Shown here: piece by piece, positions 46,454-56,657 of the stretch
How positions within the stretch are numbered: the first letter of the stretch is position 1
Layout of the letters: each line of letters starts with the position of its first letter
Source: JAPOUP01 sp965201085
GTDB taxonomy: Bacteria > Pseudomonadota > Alphaproteobacteria > Rhodobacterales > Rhodobacteraceae
Assembly (NCBI GenBank): GCA_965201085.1
Contig: CBDAVS010000019.1
Location: 1 to 64,000 of the forward strand
Length of the DNA: 64,000 nucleotides
Direction of reading: 5' to 3'
Position numbers and translations under genes: made by a program
Notes under the pieces: model-generated
The model's database searches: none
Seen by the model: the letters and a program-made list of their open reading frames with translations, nothing else
Told to the model about the DNA's origin: nothing

Positions 46454-47746
46454 ATGAAAGGCCGACCAATGCAGAGACTTGGAACCCAGGACGAATGGAT
46501 CGCCCGCGCACGCGAAGTCCTGCCCGGTGGTGGCTTTGGCAACTTCGATCCCGGCCTTGTGATTCGCAAGGGCCTGGGATCCCGGGTCTGGGACGAAAAC
46601 GGTAAGGAATACATCGATTACCTGATCGGTTCAGGGCCGATGCTTCTGGGGCATAGCCATCCCGAAGTGCTGGAAGCGGTTATCGAACAGCTTCCGAAGG
46701 GGCAGACCTTTTTCGCCAACAACGCGGCGGGTGTCGAACTGGCGGAGGAGATCGCCAGAGCCGTTTCCTGCGTGGAGCAGGTCCGTTTCGTGACCTCCGG
46801 GAGCGAAGCGGACATGTACGCCATGCGTCTGGCGCGAGCCGTCACGGGACGCAACCGGATCCTGAAATTCGAAGGCGGGTATCACGGAATGTCCGCCGAG
46901 GCGCAGATGTCACTCGCGCCGACCCGGTTGGTCAATTTTCCGGACGCGGTGCCTGACAGCGCAGGCATACCGGACTCGCTTCGCGCCGAAATGCTGGTCG
47001 CTCCATTCAACGACATCGGGTCGGTCAGGTCACTGGTCTCCGAACATTGCGATGAGATCGCCGCGGTCATCGTCGAGCCGCTCCAGCGAATCGTTCCGCC
47101 GGTTCCCGGTTTCCTTGAAGCGCTTCGCGAGGAGTGCACGAAGGCGGGAATCCTCCTTGTTTTTGACGAAATCGTCACGGGTTTCCGTCTGGCCTATGGC
47201 GGCGCGCAGGAATATTACGGGGTGTCTCCCGATATATGTACGCTTGGCAAAGTCATTGGCGGCGGGCTTCCGATCGCGGCTATCGGCGCATCGAAAGACT
47301 TCATGAAGCATTTCAACAGATCGACCGTCGGGGAAGCCGGTTGGCTAATGCAACTCGGCACACTTTCCGGCAATCCCATTGCCGCAGTCGCTGGCTTGAA
47401 GACGCTGGAGATTCTGCGCCGCCCTAGCCAGTATGAAAAGCTCCGGCGAACCGGCGAGACCATCCAAGGCATGATGGCCAGCCATCTATCGGCTGCAGAT
47501 ATTCCCCATCGCATCATTGGCGACGCGACATTGTTCGACGTTGTGTTCACCGATGGTCCGGTGCGGAACTACCGTGAGGTGCTGGCAGCCGATGGGAGAC
47601 TGAATTCGATGTTCAACGCTTCGCTTAGGGAAAACTGCATCCTTAAGTCTCCGGGCAAGATCTATCCAAGTCTGGCCTTGAACGAAGCTGACCTGCAGGA
47701 AACGGATGACACCATCTACTTCGCGGTCCGGGCGCTTCCACGCTAG
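46454..47746 (+). CDS. Class III aminotransferase, glutamate-1-semialdehyde aminomutase-like
   Basis: The protein has 430 residues, PLP-dependent. PLP-site pieces: FVTSGSEADMYAMRLARAVT, FEGGYHGMSAE, VFDEIVTGFRLAYGG and LGKVIGGGLPIAAIGA, with the Schiff-base Lys in the last or shortly after. It ends the rightward operon. It is unlikely to be the haem-pathway hemL because of its setting among catabolic genes. A second ATG at 46469 is possible. Confidence 0.87.
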   Translation: MKGRPMQRLGTQDEWIARAREVLPGGGFGNFDPGLVIRKGLGSRVWDENGKEYIDYLIGSGPMLLGHSHPEVLEAVIEQLPKGQTFFANNAAGVELAEEIARAVSCVEQVRFVTSGSEADMYAMRLARAVTGRNRILKFEGGYHGMSAEAQMSLAPTRLVNFPDAVPDSAGIPDSLRAEMLVAPFNDIGSVRSLVSEHCDEIAAVIVEPLQRIVPPVPGFLEALREECTKAGILLVFDEIVTGFRLAYGGAQEYYGVSPDICTLGKVIGGGLPIAAIGASKDFMKHFNRSTVGEAGWLMQLGTLSGNPIAAVAGLKTLEILRRPSQYEKLRRTGETIQGMMASHLSAADIPHRIIGDATLFDVVFTDGPVRNYREVLAADGRLNSMFNASLRENCILKSPGKIYPSLALNEADLQETDDTIYFAVRALPR

Positions 47747-47857
47747 AGCCCGGTCCTGGAAGCGGGACCTTTAAGCGGAATATGTTTTGCGCTGGTTTAC
47801 TTCCCTGTTATCGTTGTGTCCGCCGGAAAACCTCCAAGCTGCTGTTTTTTTTGTAAA

Positions 47858-49084
47858 CCCCACTTCCAGTCCGAAGTGCAACACCGGCCCGCCTCCGGAG
47901 CGAGGGGGTGACCCCGAGCGGAGGAGGCGGGCCGGTGTTGAAGGATTTTCCGGCCAGGGGCCCGGATTCCACGCGGAATACGGCGGCTGTCCCTTCGGAT
48001 CGGAGCGTAACCGGGCCTCCCGGCGGCGGCAGGGCCCCGCGGCGGGAGGTGGCGCGCCCGTCCGGGCGAGGGAGGGGGTGGCCCGACCGAAACCGGGCGG
48101 GCGCGCCTGCGGAATTCCCTCTCCCCCGTCGGCCGACGGGGCGAAGCGCCTCAGGGAGGCCGCGCCCGCGCGAAAGCCTCCGCCGGCGTCAGGTAGCCGA
48201 GCGCCTTGCGGGGGCGCGCGTTCAGGATGTCCTGGACCCGCTTCACGCGGGCGTCCGTGACCTGCCGCAGGTCGGTCCCCTTCGGCAGGTGCCGGGGCGG
48301 CAGACCGTTGGTGTGCCCGTTCAGGCCCCGCTCCCACGAGTGGTAGGGCGTCGGGAGGAAGAAATCGGCCTCCAGCGCCTTCGCCACCTTCGCGTGCCCC
48401 GCGAACTCCCTGCCACTGTCCGCCGTGATCGTGTGGACCCTGGCACCGAGCCCCTTGAGAAGGTCGGTCATCGCCCCGCCGACCGCCTCCGCCCTCTTTC
48501 GGGCGCTCCGGGATGTGACCCCGGCCCGCGTGGCGACCACCCTGCCGGTCCGGTTCCTTTCCCCGCCGCCGCAGGTGCCCGCAAAGCGTTCCTCCGTCCC
48601 CGCCGTCCGCGCGTACGAGGTCGTATATCCGCTGACGGCCGACCATGCCGGGGTCCTCCAGCCGGAGACGCCCCGGGACCCGCTCCGGGCTCCAGCCCTC
48701 CCCGGCTTCGCCACGACCTTCGCCCGGCGCTCCTCCGTCAGCTTCCCCGGGACCGAAGAGGCCCCGCTCCGGCGCCCGGTGGCCTTCCTCCACGCCTGTC
48801 CCTGCCGGTATCCCCGCCCGCCGCCGTTGCGTCGGATCTCCCGCGATATGGTGGCCGGATGGCGGCCCGGCCGCCCGGCGATGGCCCCGTTCGAAAGCCC
48901 GCTTTTCCCCGTCGCGTATATCCGGCATCTTCCGTCGAAGGTCAGATGACGGTAGCCCTCGGGCATGACACTCTCCTATGCCGCGCACAGGGACTGTCGC
49001 CGTTATCCGGCCGATTCGCGGGATGCCGCACCCGAAACGCGGCTTCCCACCATCAACGGTGTTGCACTTCAGAGCGGAACGGGG
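47858..49084 (-). mobile_element. IS30-family insertion sequence, copy C (internally deleted)
   Basis: Both ends match copy A (CCCCACTTCCAGTCCGAAGT at the left, GGAACGGGG at the right). It is 150 bp shorter than copy A because of a deletion within the transposase gene. I see no target duplication. Confidence 0.88.
48151..48966 (-). pseudogene. IS30-family transposase (copy C), deleted in the core
   Basis: The frame is open for 271 codons but the protein is scrambled in the middle. It carries the same one-base deletion as copy B (after KVVAKP). The deletion between RSARKR and AEAVGGAM, which removes the first catalytic Asp (GDWEADT), happens to restore the original frame. The last part is normal except for LNGHTNGL at the catalytic Glu position. 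It cannot be active. Confidence 0.85.
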
Positions 49085-49125
49085 GCCGCGAAAAAATCGC
49101 AGCCTGGCGGTTTTCTAGCGGACAC

Positions 49126-50160
49126 TAGGTATGAGCGCCGCGAAGGCCGGAAGGACACGCGGGCGGGCGGTTACGGGCGCTCCCTGGACACGAAGGCCGG
49201 ACCGGTGAGGCTGAGGATGCCTAGGTTGCGGAAGCGGGCTTTCGGGACAGCCGTCATCGAGCGCTGTCAGCGGCGCGGAAGCGGTGTGGAAGAGGCTTTG
49301 GTCGAGATGTGCCTGGCGGGCGTGTCGGTGCGCCGGGTTGAGGATATCACCGAAGCCTTATGGGGCACCTAGGTCGGCTCCGGCACGGTTTCGAACCCGA
49401 ACGGGAAAATCCATGCCAGGATCGACGAATGGCGACAGCGCGGGATCGAGGGCGGTCACCCTCATGTTTTTCCCGACGGGACCGTGATGGAGCGGAGCCG
49501 GGCGGGCGAGGTCCGGAATGTCCCGCTCCCGGTCGCCATCGGCGTTGCCGCGGACGGCCATCGCGGGATCCCCGGCATCATGGAAGGCCCCAAGGAGGAC
49601 AGGTCTGGATGGCCGGCCTTCCCGCGTCATCTCGTGGAGCGCGGTCTTACGGGCGTTCGGCCCATCGTTTCCGATGCCTGTCGAGGGCTGGTGGAAAGCG
49701 TCGCGGAATTCCTGCCGGACGCCCGGTGGCGACGCCGCGCCGTCCATTTCCACCGTAATGTCTTCGGTCCGGTGCCTTCGGGCAGGGTCCGGGACGTATC
49801 CAGGATGCCGAAGGCGGTCCACGCCCGGGAGGATGCGGGCCGTCATCGCCGGTCCGTGTGCGATGAAACCGGTGAAAGCCGCGGAACCGCTGGAAGAATA
49901 CGGCCACGGGACCCTGACCTACCACGGCTTCCCCGACAGTCATTGGATCAGGCTCGGAACCGATAACCCCCTGGAGCGCATCATGCGGGGGATCGGACGT
50001 CGTACCGGGGTTGTCGGAGCGTTCCCCGATGGGACGTCCCGCCTCGATCCGGCTGCGGCCGGATCGAGGCACATCGCGGGAACACAATGGTCCACCCGCA
50101 AATACATGAACATGACTCCGCTGTTCGCGGATCAAACCCAGGGAGCCGACGTCGCGTGAA
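49126..50160 (+). pseudogene. IS256-family (Mutator-type) transposase remnant
   Basis: Homology begins at RYERREGRKDTRAGGYGRSL, so the N-terminal 70 or so residues are missing. It continues through VEEALVEMCLAGVSVRRVED to a stop (WGT then TAG, 49370-49372), then VPLPVAIGVAADGHRGIPGI, RGLTGVRPIVSDACRGLVES and DARWRRRAVHFHRN. The catalytic Asp in VSDAC remains. The 3' part is frameshifted. The right end is probably near 50188 (GACACTAC). Changes from the family are largely Y to H, L to P and K to E/R, the same direction as in the IS30 and IS5 copies. Confidence 0.78.
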
Positions 50161-51059
50161 AACAGAAAGTGCGAAAGATATTTGACACTACCCCGACATC
50201 GGTCCTCTCCCCATGCACTTACGACACATTTTCAGCCGGATCGGAAACGCCGGGGAAAACCATCGCATTTTTTCAGTAAGTTGTCAGGAAACGGAAATCA
50301 AAAACCAGGTGAAGTTCCGTCTAAAGCATCGATTGGAAGCGGGTTACAACCAGCGCTTACGAAGGGAACAGGAACAAGGCGCATGACCACATCGAGCGCT
50401 GGATCGTGCTGACACTGACGCCCAAGCCCGATATGGTCAACTATCTGTATCTCGCGCGGTTACTACGCATCAGGTGCGAGCGCGAGGAAATTAATTCGGG
50501 CAAAAAAGCATTGAGACCGTCTACGGCCTCACCCCGGTTTCGGAGAACCATGGGCCATCCGAGAGGCTGCTACGGTGGAACCGAAGCCATTGCTCGATCG
50601 AGAACAGGAAGCCGACTACCGATTTCGGAACGGACGCCTGCCCAAAACCGAAATGTCGCCCGGTGCCCAATGGGGACGCCAGCATCTCCATCGCTCTCGC
50701 GGTCATCCTGAGACGGAGTCCCGACGTCGTACGGACGATGCACTACTTCGGCCGGTATGGGAACGAGGCAGCGGAGACCGTCCTATTCCGCCGCTGAAAC
50801 CAAAACTCACACTGCCCAAAACCGATGCCGCACGGAACAGTGCCTGTGAACACGAACTTTCGCTGCCGATGCGCATCCGATCCGGAGAAGCTCCCTGCGC
50901 AATCAGGAGCCACCGCATCAGAGCGTCAGTAAGTGCCCCCACCGTCATCAGGAGGTTCAGACCACAGCCGAACCGCAGCGACGCGAGATCGATACCGGAA
51001 AATCCTCGCCTCGCCGCTGTACCATTGCGGACAAATGTGACTGCAGACTCTCGCCCCCG
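50161..51059. other. Gap of about 900 bases downstream of the TRAP genes
   Basis: After the IS256 end I find only short unrelated frames. A stretch near 50390-50470 (ERWIVLTLTPKPDMVNYLYL) looks weakly coding-like but is short and unassigned. I see no RNA gene. Confidence 0.45.
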
Positions 51060-53723
51060 TCAGAAGTTCAGCGAAATGTCACGGTGAATGGCATTGCATC
51101 CAGCGATGAAAACCGCTTGGCCGCGGCTGAGCCGCTCCTGCTGACGGGCTCCGACGGTTTCGGAAATCTCCGTCAGATAGACCTCGACGCCTTCCTTCAA
51201 TCCGCCCTCCGCGGCTTTCCGCCAACCTGTCTGCGCGGTGTATTCGTCGACCGCCCGTACCCACTCCTCCATCGCAGCCTCGCGGTCCTCGCGACCGTCC
51301 CGCAGCGACCGTCTGGCCTTGGACAGAGCGGAGCGCACATCACCCGCACCGGGAATCGCTCCGAAAGACTTCGCGGTTGCGTCCACCGCGTCCTCCGCCG
51401 TCTGCCGGTCCCCGTTTGCGATCAGGCCTTCGAGCGCCAACAGGTCGCTTTCCATCGCGAAGAACGCATCGTTCGCTTCGATCACAGCCACAAACTCGGC
51501 GGCCGCTTCATGCGCTCCGTCGGAGGCGCGCCTGTAGGTATTGCGTGCCTTGTCCTCAGTGGAAACCAACGCGCTGAAGCTGGAATAGGCTTCGTTCCAG
51601 TCATCGGGCATCTCCGCCGCGATTTCATCCCGCTCGTGCAGCAGCTCCGCCGCCCGCTCCTCAAGTGCCGCTCGTCGATCCGCATCGGACCCGGAGGTGA
51701 AATAGCCGGCCTGTCTCAGACGCTGTTCGGCCTCTCTTTCAAGCTTCCGAATCCGCTTCTCCAGTTCCCTCACAAAGATCAGCCGAGGACGATAGTCCGG
51801 CTCCGCTTCCTCAACGGCGGCATGGGCCAGGAACACCGCGTCAAGTTCCGCAATCGCCGCTTCGGCGCTACCAAAAGCATCGCTCAGTTCCTCGGCCATT
51901 TTCTCCGGCAGGCCGGAAAGGTCCAAGGCCCGTGCGTCCGCGATAGCCGCGCTCACCTGGTTCCGGTCAGTTTCCATTCTGACATATACGTATTCCTCAA
52001 GGCAAAGCTGCAGGCCCGGATTTCGCGGCGGCGGCGCGGTTTCACCCAGAAGCGACGCCCGGTTGGGCAGGTAATTCACCAATTGCGGGTAATAGCCGAC
52101 AATGCCAAGCGCCAACAGCTGAAGACAGATGAACGCGATGACACCCTTGTAGATCTGAACGGTCTTCACCACAGCCGGCGCCACTCCACGCAGGTAGAAC
52201 AGCGCGAAACCGAACGGTGGAGTCAGGAACGAAGTCTGGATGTTCAGGCCAATCATCACCCCCAGCCAGACCGCAGTGATGTTAGCCTGCGGATCCGCCA
52301 GAAGGATCGGCGCTACGATAGGCACCACGACCACAGCGATCTCGATGAAGTCGAGGAAGAAGCCGAGAATGAAGATCACCGCCATGACGATGACGAACTG
52401 GCTCCAGAATCCACCCGGTAACGATGTCAGAAACTCCTTGACCAGTTCCTCGCCGCCGAAGGCTCGGAACGCCGCCGTGAGCATTGCCGCACCGAGTAGG
52501 ATGATAAACACCAGGGACGTGGTCTTCGCGGTCTCGATCATCACTTCGCGAAGGGTGTCGTCGACGCGAAGCACACGTAATCCCGACCAGATCAGACCCG
52601 CGAGAACCAGGCCGGTTCCAATTCCACCCAGCCCTATGCCGGTCGCGTCGGCCCCGGTCGCTATGACGGACTTGATGTTCATATTGTAGTTGCCGAGCGC
52701 GAAGGCGATCACCGCGAGACCCGCCAGCGCTAGAATCGCGGGAAAAAAGGTCGTTCGTCCGGACTGGACGAGGCGATAACCCGCCATGATCAGCGCACCT
52801 GCGGCACCTATGGCTCCGGCCTGGTTGACGGTCGCAATACCGGAAATGATTGAACCGAGTACGAGGAAGATCAGCGTTAACGGCGGAACTACCGCAAGAA
52901 ACACATTTACCCAGAAACGTGCGTCCCGAGCACCGTCATACGGCACTGCAGGAGCGAATTTCGGCCGGATCAGCGCCAGAACCAGAATGAATAGCATGTA
53001 GAGCAGAACCAGGACTATTCCAGGGACGAAAGCGCCGAGAAACATCTCGCCCGCGCTGGTCGAGGTGACGTCGAACACCGATGGCATGCTCAGTTCGCCG
53101 GTCGCATCCTTGTGCAACGCCTTGCGGGCGGTCGAGGCCTGGTCCGCGGCACCCGCCAGCTGGTCGGCGAGAATGATCAGCACGATGGATGGCGGAATGA
53201 TCTGTCCAAGCGTACCGGAGGCGGCGATCGTGCCGCTGGCCAGCGACGGCGAATATTTGTTCCGCAGCATCGCAGGGAGCGAAATCAGCCCCATGGCGAC
53301 AACGGTCGCCCCGACGATGCCGGTTGTGGCGGCGAGCAGCGCCCCCACGAACACAACGGAGATGCCAAGACCGCCAGGAACCGGCCCAAACAGGCGCGCC
53401 ATCGTCACAAGCAGATCCTCGGCGATTTTCGATCGCTGAAGCATGATGCCCATGAAAATGAACAGCGGAATGGCGATCAGCGTATCCCGCTCCACTTCCC
53501 AGTAGACCCCCCGGAGGTTCGTGACCCCCGCAGTGAGCCATTGTGACGGCCCACCCGAATGGAAGAAGGCATCGACGTTGCCACCGGCAAACAGGAATCC
53601 GGATACGGCGGCGAGAACTATCGAGATGATCGCGGCGCCGGGAAGCGCGAAGGCCACGGGAAAACCCGACCCCAAAGCCGCGGCCATGGTGATGATCAGG
53701 ATAGCGAGGAAAAAGAGTTCCAT
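51060..53723 (-). CDS. TRAP transporter large permease with a long C-terminal helical extension
   Basis: The protein has 887 residues. Residues 1 to about 570 form the DctM-type membrane domain with many helices (LIAIPLFIFMGIMLQRSKIA, LISLPAMLRNKYSPSLASG, TLGQIIPPSIVLIILADQ). It is longer than the usual 430 residues because of inserted loops around 190-230 and 330-390. From about residue 574 a 314-residue charged tail follows, rich in Glu, Ala and Arg and probably coiled coil (VRELEKRIRKLEREAEQRL). It transports a solute with Na+ together with the small subunit and binding protein. It is the last gene of the operon. Confidence 0.88.
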   Translation of the reverse strand: MELFFLAILIITMAAALGSGFPVAFALPGAAIISIVLAAVSGFLFAGGNVDAFFHSGGPSQWLTAGVTNLRGVYWEVERDTLIAIPLFIFMGIMLQRSKIAEDLLVTMARLFGPVPGGLGISVVFVGALLAATTGIVGATVVAMGLISLPAMLRNKYSPSLASGTIAASGTLGQIIPPSIVLIILADQLAGAADQASTARKALHKDATGELSMPSVFDVTSTSAGEMFLGAFVPGIVLVLLYMLFILVLALIRPKFAPAVPYDGARDARFWVNVFLAVVPPLTLIFLVLGSIISGIATVNQAGAIGAAGALIMAGYRLVQSGRTTFFPAILALAGLAVIAFALGNYNMNIKSVIATGADATGIGLGGIGTGLVLAGLIWSGLRVLRVDDTLREVMIETAKTTSLVFIILLGAAMLTAAFRAFGGEELVKEFLTSLPGGFWSQFVIVMAVIFILGFFLDFIEIAVVVVPIVAPILLADPQANITAVWLGVMIGLNIQTSFLTPPFGFALFYLRGVAPAVVKTVQIYKGVIAFICLQLLALGIVGYYPQLVNYLPNRASLLGETAPPPRNPGLQLCLEEYVYVRMETDRNQVSAAIADARALDLSGLPEKMAEELSDAFGSAEAAIAELDAVFLAHAAVEEAEPDYRPRLIFVRELEKRIRKLEREAEQRLRQAGYFTSGSDADRRAALEERAAELLHERDEIAAEMPDDWNEAYSSFSALVSTEDKARNTYRRASDGAHEAAAEFVAVIEANDAFFAMESDLLALEGLIANGDRQTAEDAVDATAKSFGAIPGAGDVRSALSKARRSLRDGREDREAAMEEWVRAVDEYTAQTGWRKAAEGGLKEGVEVYLTEISETVGARQQERLSRGQAVFIAGCNAIHRDISLNF

Positions 53724-53732
53724 GGCGTCGCC

Positions 53733-54725
53733 TCAATGTGCTGTCGATTCGTGTTCCGCACGCCCGGGCTCATCCCGGGCATCGGCAACGGCTTCGAACA
53801 GGCTGCTGACGAACTGAATCAACATGGTGATCGCGAATATGCCGAGGAACGCCGCCATCTGGTATTTTATGAACATCCCCGCCGTACCCGTTTGGCTGAC
53901 CTCGAAATTGGCGATCGGGGAATTCAGGATTGCCTGCTTGCTTCCCAAACCGATCAGGATAACGGCCCAGCATGTGGTCATGCCCAGCAGAATCGCTCCG
54001 ATTGCATTGACCCAGCCCTTCCGCCGTTGGACCATACCCGCGTACAGCACATCGACCCGTACGTGACCTTCATGCAGCAGCGTGTAGGCTGAGGAGAACA
54101 GGAACAAAGCCGCATACCAGTACCGTACGAGATCGCCCATCAGCGCCTGCTCGTAGGAAAAGACAAAGCGCGAGAAAACGATAAGCAGTTCGGCGATCAC
54201 AATCAGAAGCGCAAGCCAGATAAATCCAAGCGAACGGGAAAACACCGCGACAACGAAGCCGAGAACGGCGAGTGGGAAATGAATGTAGGGCCCGATGAAG
54301 CGGGATCGGATCAGCGCGTCTCCAAGCTCACCCGGAAACACCATCTGTAGCAATCCTTCCACCCGGATGAACGCGATCGACGCGTCGGCGATCCCGGTGA
54401 ACAGAACCGTGAAGTAACAGCCTCGGATCAGGTAGGCGTTGAAGTCGCTGATCCTGCGTGCGTCGTAACGAAGCGCTCTATCGGGTGTGCGCAGCACGAA
54501 CAGGATCGATGCCGCGAGGGAGGCAAGGTACACAAGTGGCAATGTCCAGGCGCGGGGATCGTCCCCGAACAGTTCCTCCAGCGGTGGGAACCCGACACCG
54601 ACGACAAGAATGTTGTTCAAAAAGAATGCCGCCAGCAATGCCAGCATGATCCAGCCGAACATCCTTACAATCGGTGCGGGTCGTCCGTATGGTGAGATTT
54701 CCATCAGGTCCGAAGCTGGACTCAT
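53733..54725 (-). CDS. TRAP transporter small permease (DctQ-type)
   Basis: The protein has 330 residues, longer than the usual 160-200. The C-terminal half has the four-helix DctQ pattern (FSRFVFSYEQALMGDLVRYW, SSAYTLLHEGHVRVDVLYAG). Extra hydrophobic segments at the N-terminus fit the subgroup that goes with long DctM proteins. It lies ten bases upstream of the large permease gene. Confidence 0.88.
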   Translation of the reverse strand: MSPASDLMEISPYGRPAPIVRMFGWIMLALLAAFFLNNILVVGVGFPPLEELFGDDPRAWTLPLVYLASLAASILFVLRTPDRALRYDARRISDFNAYLIRGCYFTVLFTGIADASIAFIRVEGLLQMVFPGELGDALIRSRFIGPYIHFPLAVLGFVVAVFSRSLGFIWLALLIVIAELLIVFSRFVFSYEQALMGDLVRYWYAALFLFSSAYTLLHEGHVRVDVLYAGMVQRRKGWVNAIGAILLGMTTCWAVILIGLGSKQAILNSPIANFEVSQTGTAGMFIKYQMAAFLGIFAITMLIQFVSSLFEAVADARDEPGRAEHESTAH

Positions 54726-54855
54726 CGCACTCCCCTGGCTGGGCCGGTAAGATCCCGTAGCCTCTGCCTGTCGGCATCGCTGACCACCGAAACTCCAAAG
54801 GGAAGCCGGCCTTGTTGGCCGGCTTCCGCAAATCTAGCCGTTTGGCAGCTACGGA

Positions 54856-55944
54856 CTATACGAGGCCAAGGATGCGGTTACGCTGGTTGGAGAACTCAAC
54901 TTCGGCCGCCGCGCGCCAAGCTCCGATCTCTTTCAGAGCGGCCTGGAAATTGTCATCGATTTCCGCCGCCATATCCGAGTGATCGCGGGTTTCTTCGAAC
55001 ACCTCCGCGGCCGCGTCACCGAAGGCGTCCCAGACATCGTCGTTGAACTGGCGCACTTCGACACCGTGGTCGTTGACCAAACGGGCGAGATATTCGCCGT
55101 TGCGAGCACCCGCTTCCTCAGGCTGCGCCGCATGCTCTTCGTTGCAGCAGGCGATGATTACATCCTGCTCGTATTTCGACAGGCCACCCCACCACGACGC
55201 GTTCATACCGAAGGCAAGGCCTCCACCGGGCTCATGCATGCCGCCGGTGTAGTAGAATTTTGCCGCTTCGTAGAATTTCATGAAGTAGTCGTTGAACGGA
55301 CCGACCCATTCGGTCGCTTCGACGGCACCTGACACGAGATTCTCGTAAATCTGGCCACCGGGCAGCGACACCGTCGATACGCCAAGCTTGGACATCACCG
55401 TACCACCAAGACCCGGGATACGCATCTTCAGGCCCTGCAGGTCGTCGGGGCTCTCGATTTCCTTGTTGAACCATCCGCCGGCCTGTGCGCCGGTTGCGCC
55501 GCAGGCCAGTGCTTTCAGGCCAAAGTCGCCGGACAGCTTGTCCCACAATTCCTGACCACCTTTGAACTTGATCCAGGAATTCCATTCCGGCGTGGTCATG
55601 CCAAAGGGAACGGAGGTGAAGTATGCGAAGCCGGGATGCTTGCCGATCCAGTAGTAATCGGCGGCGATGTAGGCCTCGCTGTTGCCGCTTGCAACTTCGT
55701 CGAACACGTCAAACGCGCCAACACGCTCGCCGGCGGCGAAATATTCGGTCTGGATTGCGCCGTTCGACACGTCGACAATTCGCTGGGCCAAACGCTGCGC
55801 TGAAAGCCCCAAGCCCGGGAAGTCGCGTGGCCAGGTTGACACGATGGTCAGAGTTGTCGCGTTCTGGGCATTGACCATCGGCGCGGCGAGCGCGGCACCG
55901 GTTGCGCCCAGCGCCGCGGTTTTCAGAAAGTTACGGCGTTCCAT
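54856..55944 (-). CDS. TRAP transporter solute-binding protein (TakP/mannitol-chloroaromatic type)
   Basis: The protein has 362 residues from ATG 55944 (GGAAGG upstream). It starts with a twin-arginine signal (MERRNFLKTAALGATGAALAAP). Binding-domain landmarks are STWPRDFPGLGLSAQRLAQ, GGWFNKEIESPDDLQGLKMR and GAVEATEWVGPFNDYFMKFY; the Arg in LKMRIPG normally contacts the substrate carboxylate. It resembles 2-oxoacid-binding TakP. The ligand here may be a carboxylate degraded by the neighbouring catabolic locus, which is inference. Confidence 0.9.
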   Translation of the reverse strand: MERRNFLKTAALGATGAALAAPMVNAQNATTLTIVSTWPRDFPGLGLSAQRLAQRIVDVSNGAIQTEYFAAGERVGAFDVFDEVASGNSEAYIAADYYWIGKHPGFAYFTSVPFGMTTPEWNSWIKFKGGQELWDKLSGDFGLKALACGATGAQAGGWFNKEIESPDDLQGLKMRIPGLGGTVMSKLGVSTVSLPGGQIYENLVSGAVEATEWVGPFNDYFMKFYEAAKFYYTGGMHEPGGGLAFGMNASWWGGLSKYEQDVIIACCNEEHAAQPEEAGARNGEYLARLVNDHGVEVRQFNDDVWDAFGDAAAEVFEETRDHSDMAAEIDDNFQAALKEIGAWRAAAEVEFSNQRNRILGLV

Positions 55945-56657
55945 ATTGGTATTTCCTTCCATTGAGTTGACCTTCGGCATTCTTGCTGGAGTGCCGCCGC
56001 TTGGCAAAACAGGCACCTATGGCACCCCCACTGCACTGAAACTAGCGCAACTGAAAGGGAACGCAACCGCTTTTGCGTCGATACCCGGAGGCTGGACGAG
56101 GACATACGCAAGCCCCTGGATCTGAGCGATCGAAATATAGGGAAAACTGTCGAACGTGCGAGCCCATCCCGAAAATATCCTTCCACGCTGTCCAAGACTT
56201 TTGATCTCTTTGCTATTGATGGAGTGTGGTCTCCGGTCCACATGGCAACAGGCCCGACGCTCGTGCGGTCAATAACAGCGTCGCTTGCCGACTCGAAATC
56301 GGCTCGATAACTCAGCATGCTTTTACGCAAACGATCGTGGACCTTAACCGGTTCGGTGCCGGAATGCGTGAAGAGCCCGCGTTGAAAACATTTGGCGTAT
56401 ACGCCGCTCATGGCGACCTATCCATTCCCGGGAGCGCTTTCCGACGACCGAAGGCGGCTCGGCCCGACCTCGGCGATTCCACCGGATGCGTTCCATCCAG
56501 CATCGGTACCCAGCAATGCTCCACCTTGATGACACGTCGGTCACCCGTTGGCGATTTCCTGGTTTTTCGGGCATCCTGAATTATCACTCCTGCGCATTGG
56601 TCTACCGGACGAATTGCCCATCGCAGCCGCGAATTGAACCTGAGGCGCTGGTTTTCC
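55945..56657. other. Gap upstream of the TRAP operon
   Basis: The proximal part is the TRAP leader. Beyond about 56100 only overlapping short frames are seen and none is recognised. Confidence 0.45.

Larger units (their letters stand above)
47816..49125. repeat. 83-bp hairpin (MITE-like) element split by IS30 copy C
   Basis: Outside the IS30 copy, 47816-47857 and 49085-49125 form an imperfect inverted repeat. The left starts GTGTCCGCCGGAAAACC and the complement of the right starts GTGTCCGCTAGAAAACC, and both continue to a GCTGC. Joined, they are a hairpin of about 83 bp. The ends resemble those of the element at 58784-62213. Confidence 0.65.

Noticed and set aside
46454..47746. hemL (glutamate-1-semialdehyde aminomutase) of haem synthesis
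   Set aside because: It shares the fold and PLP motifs but sits at the end of a catabolic operon; a housekeeping role is less likely.
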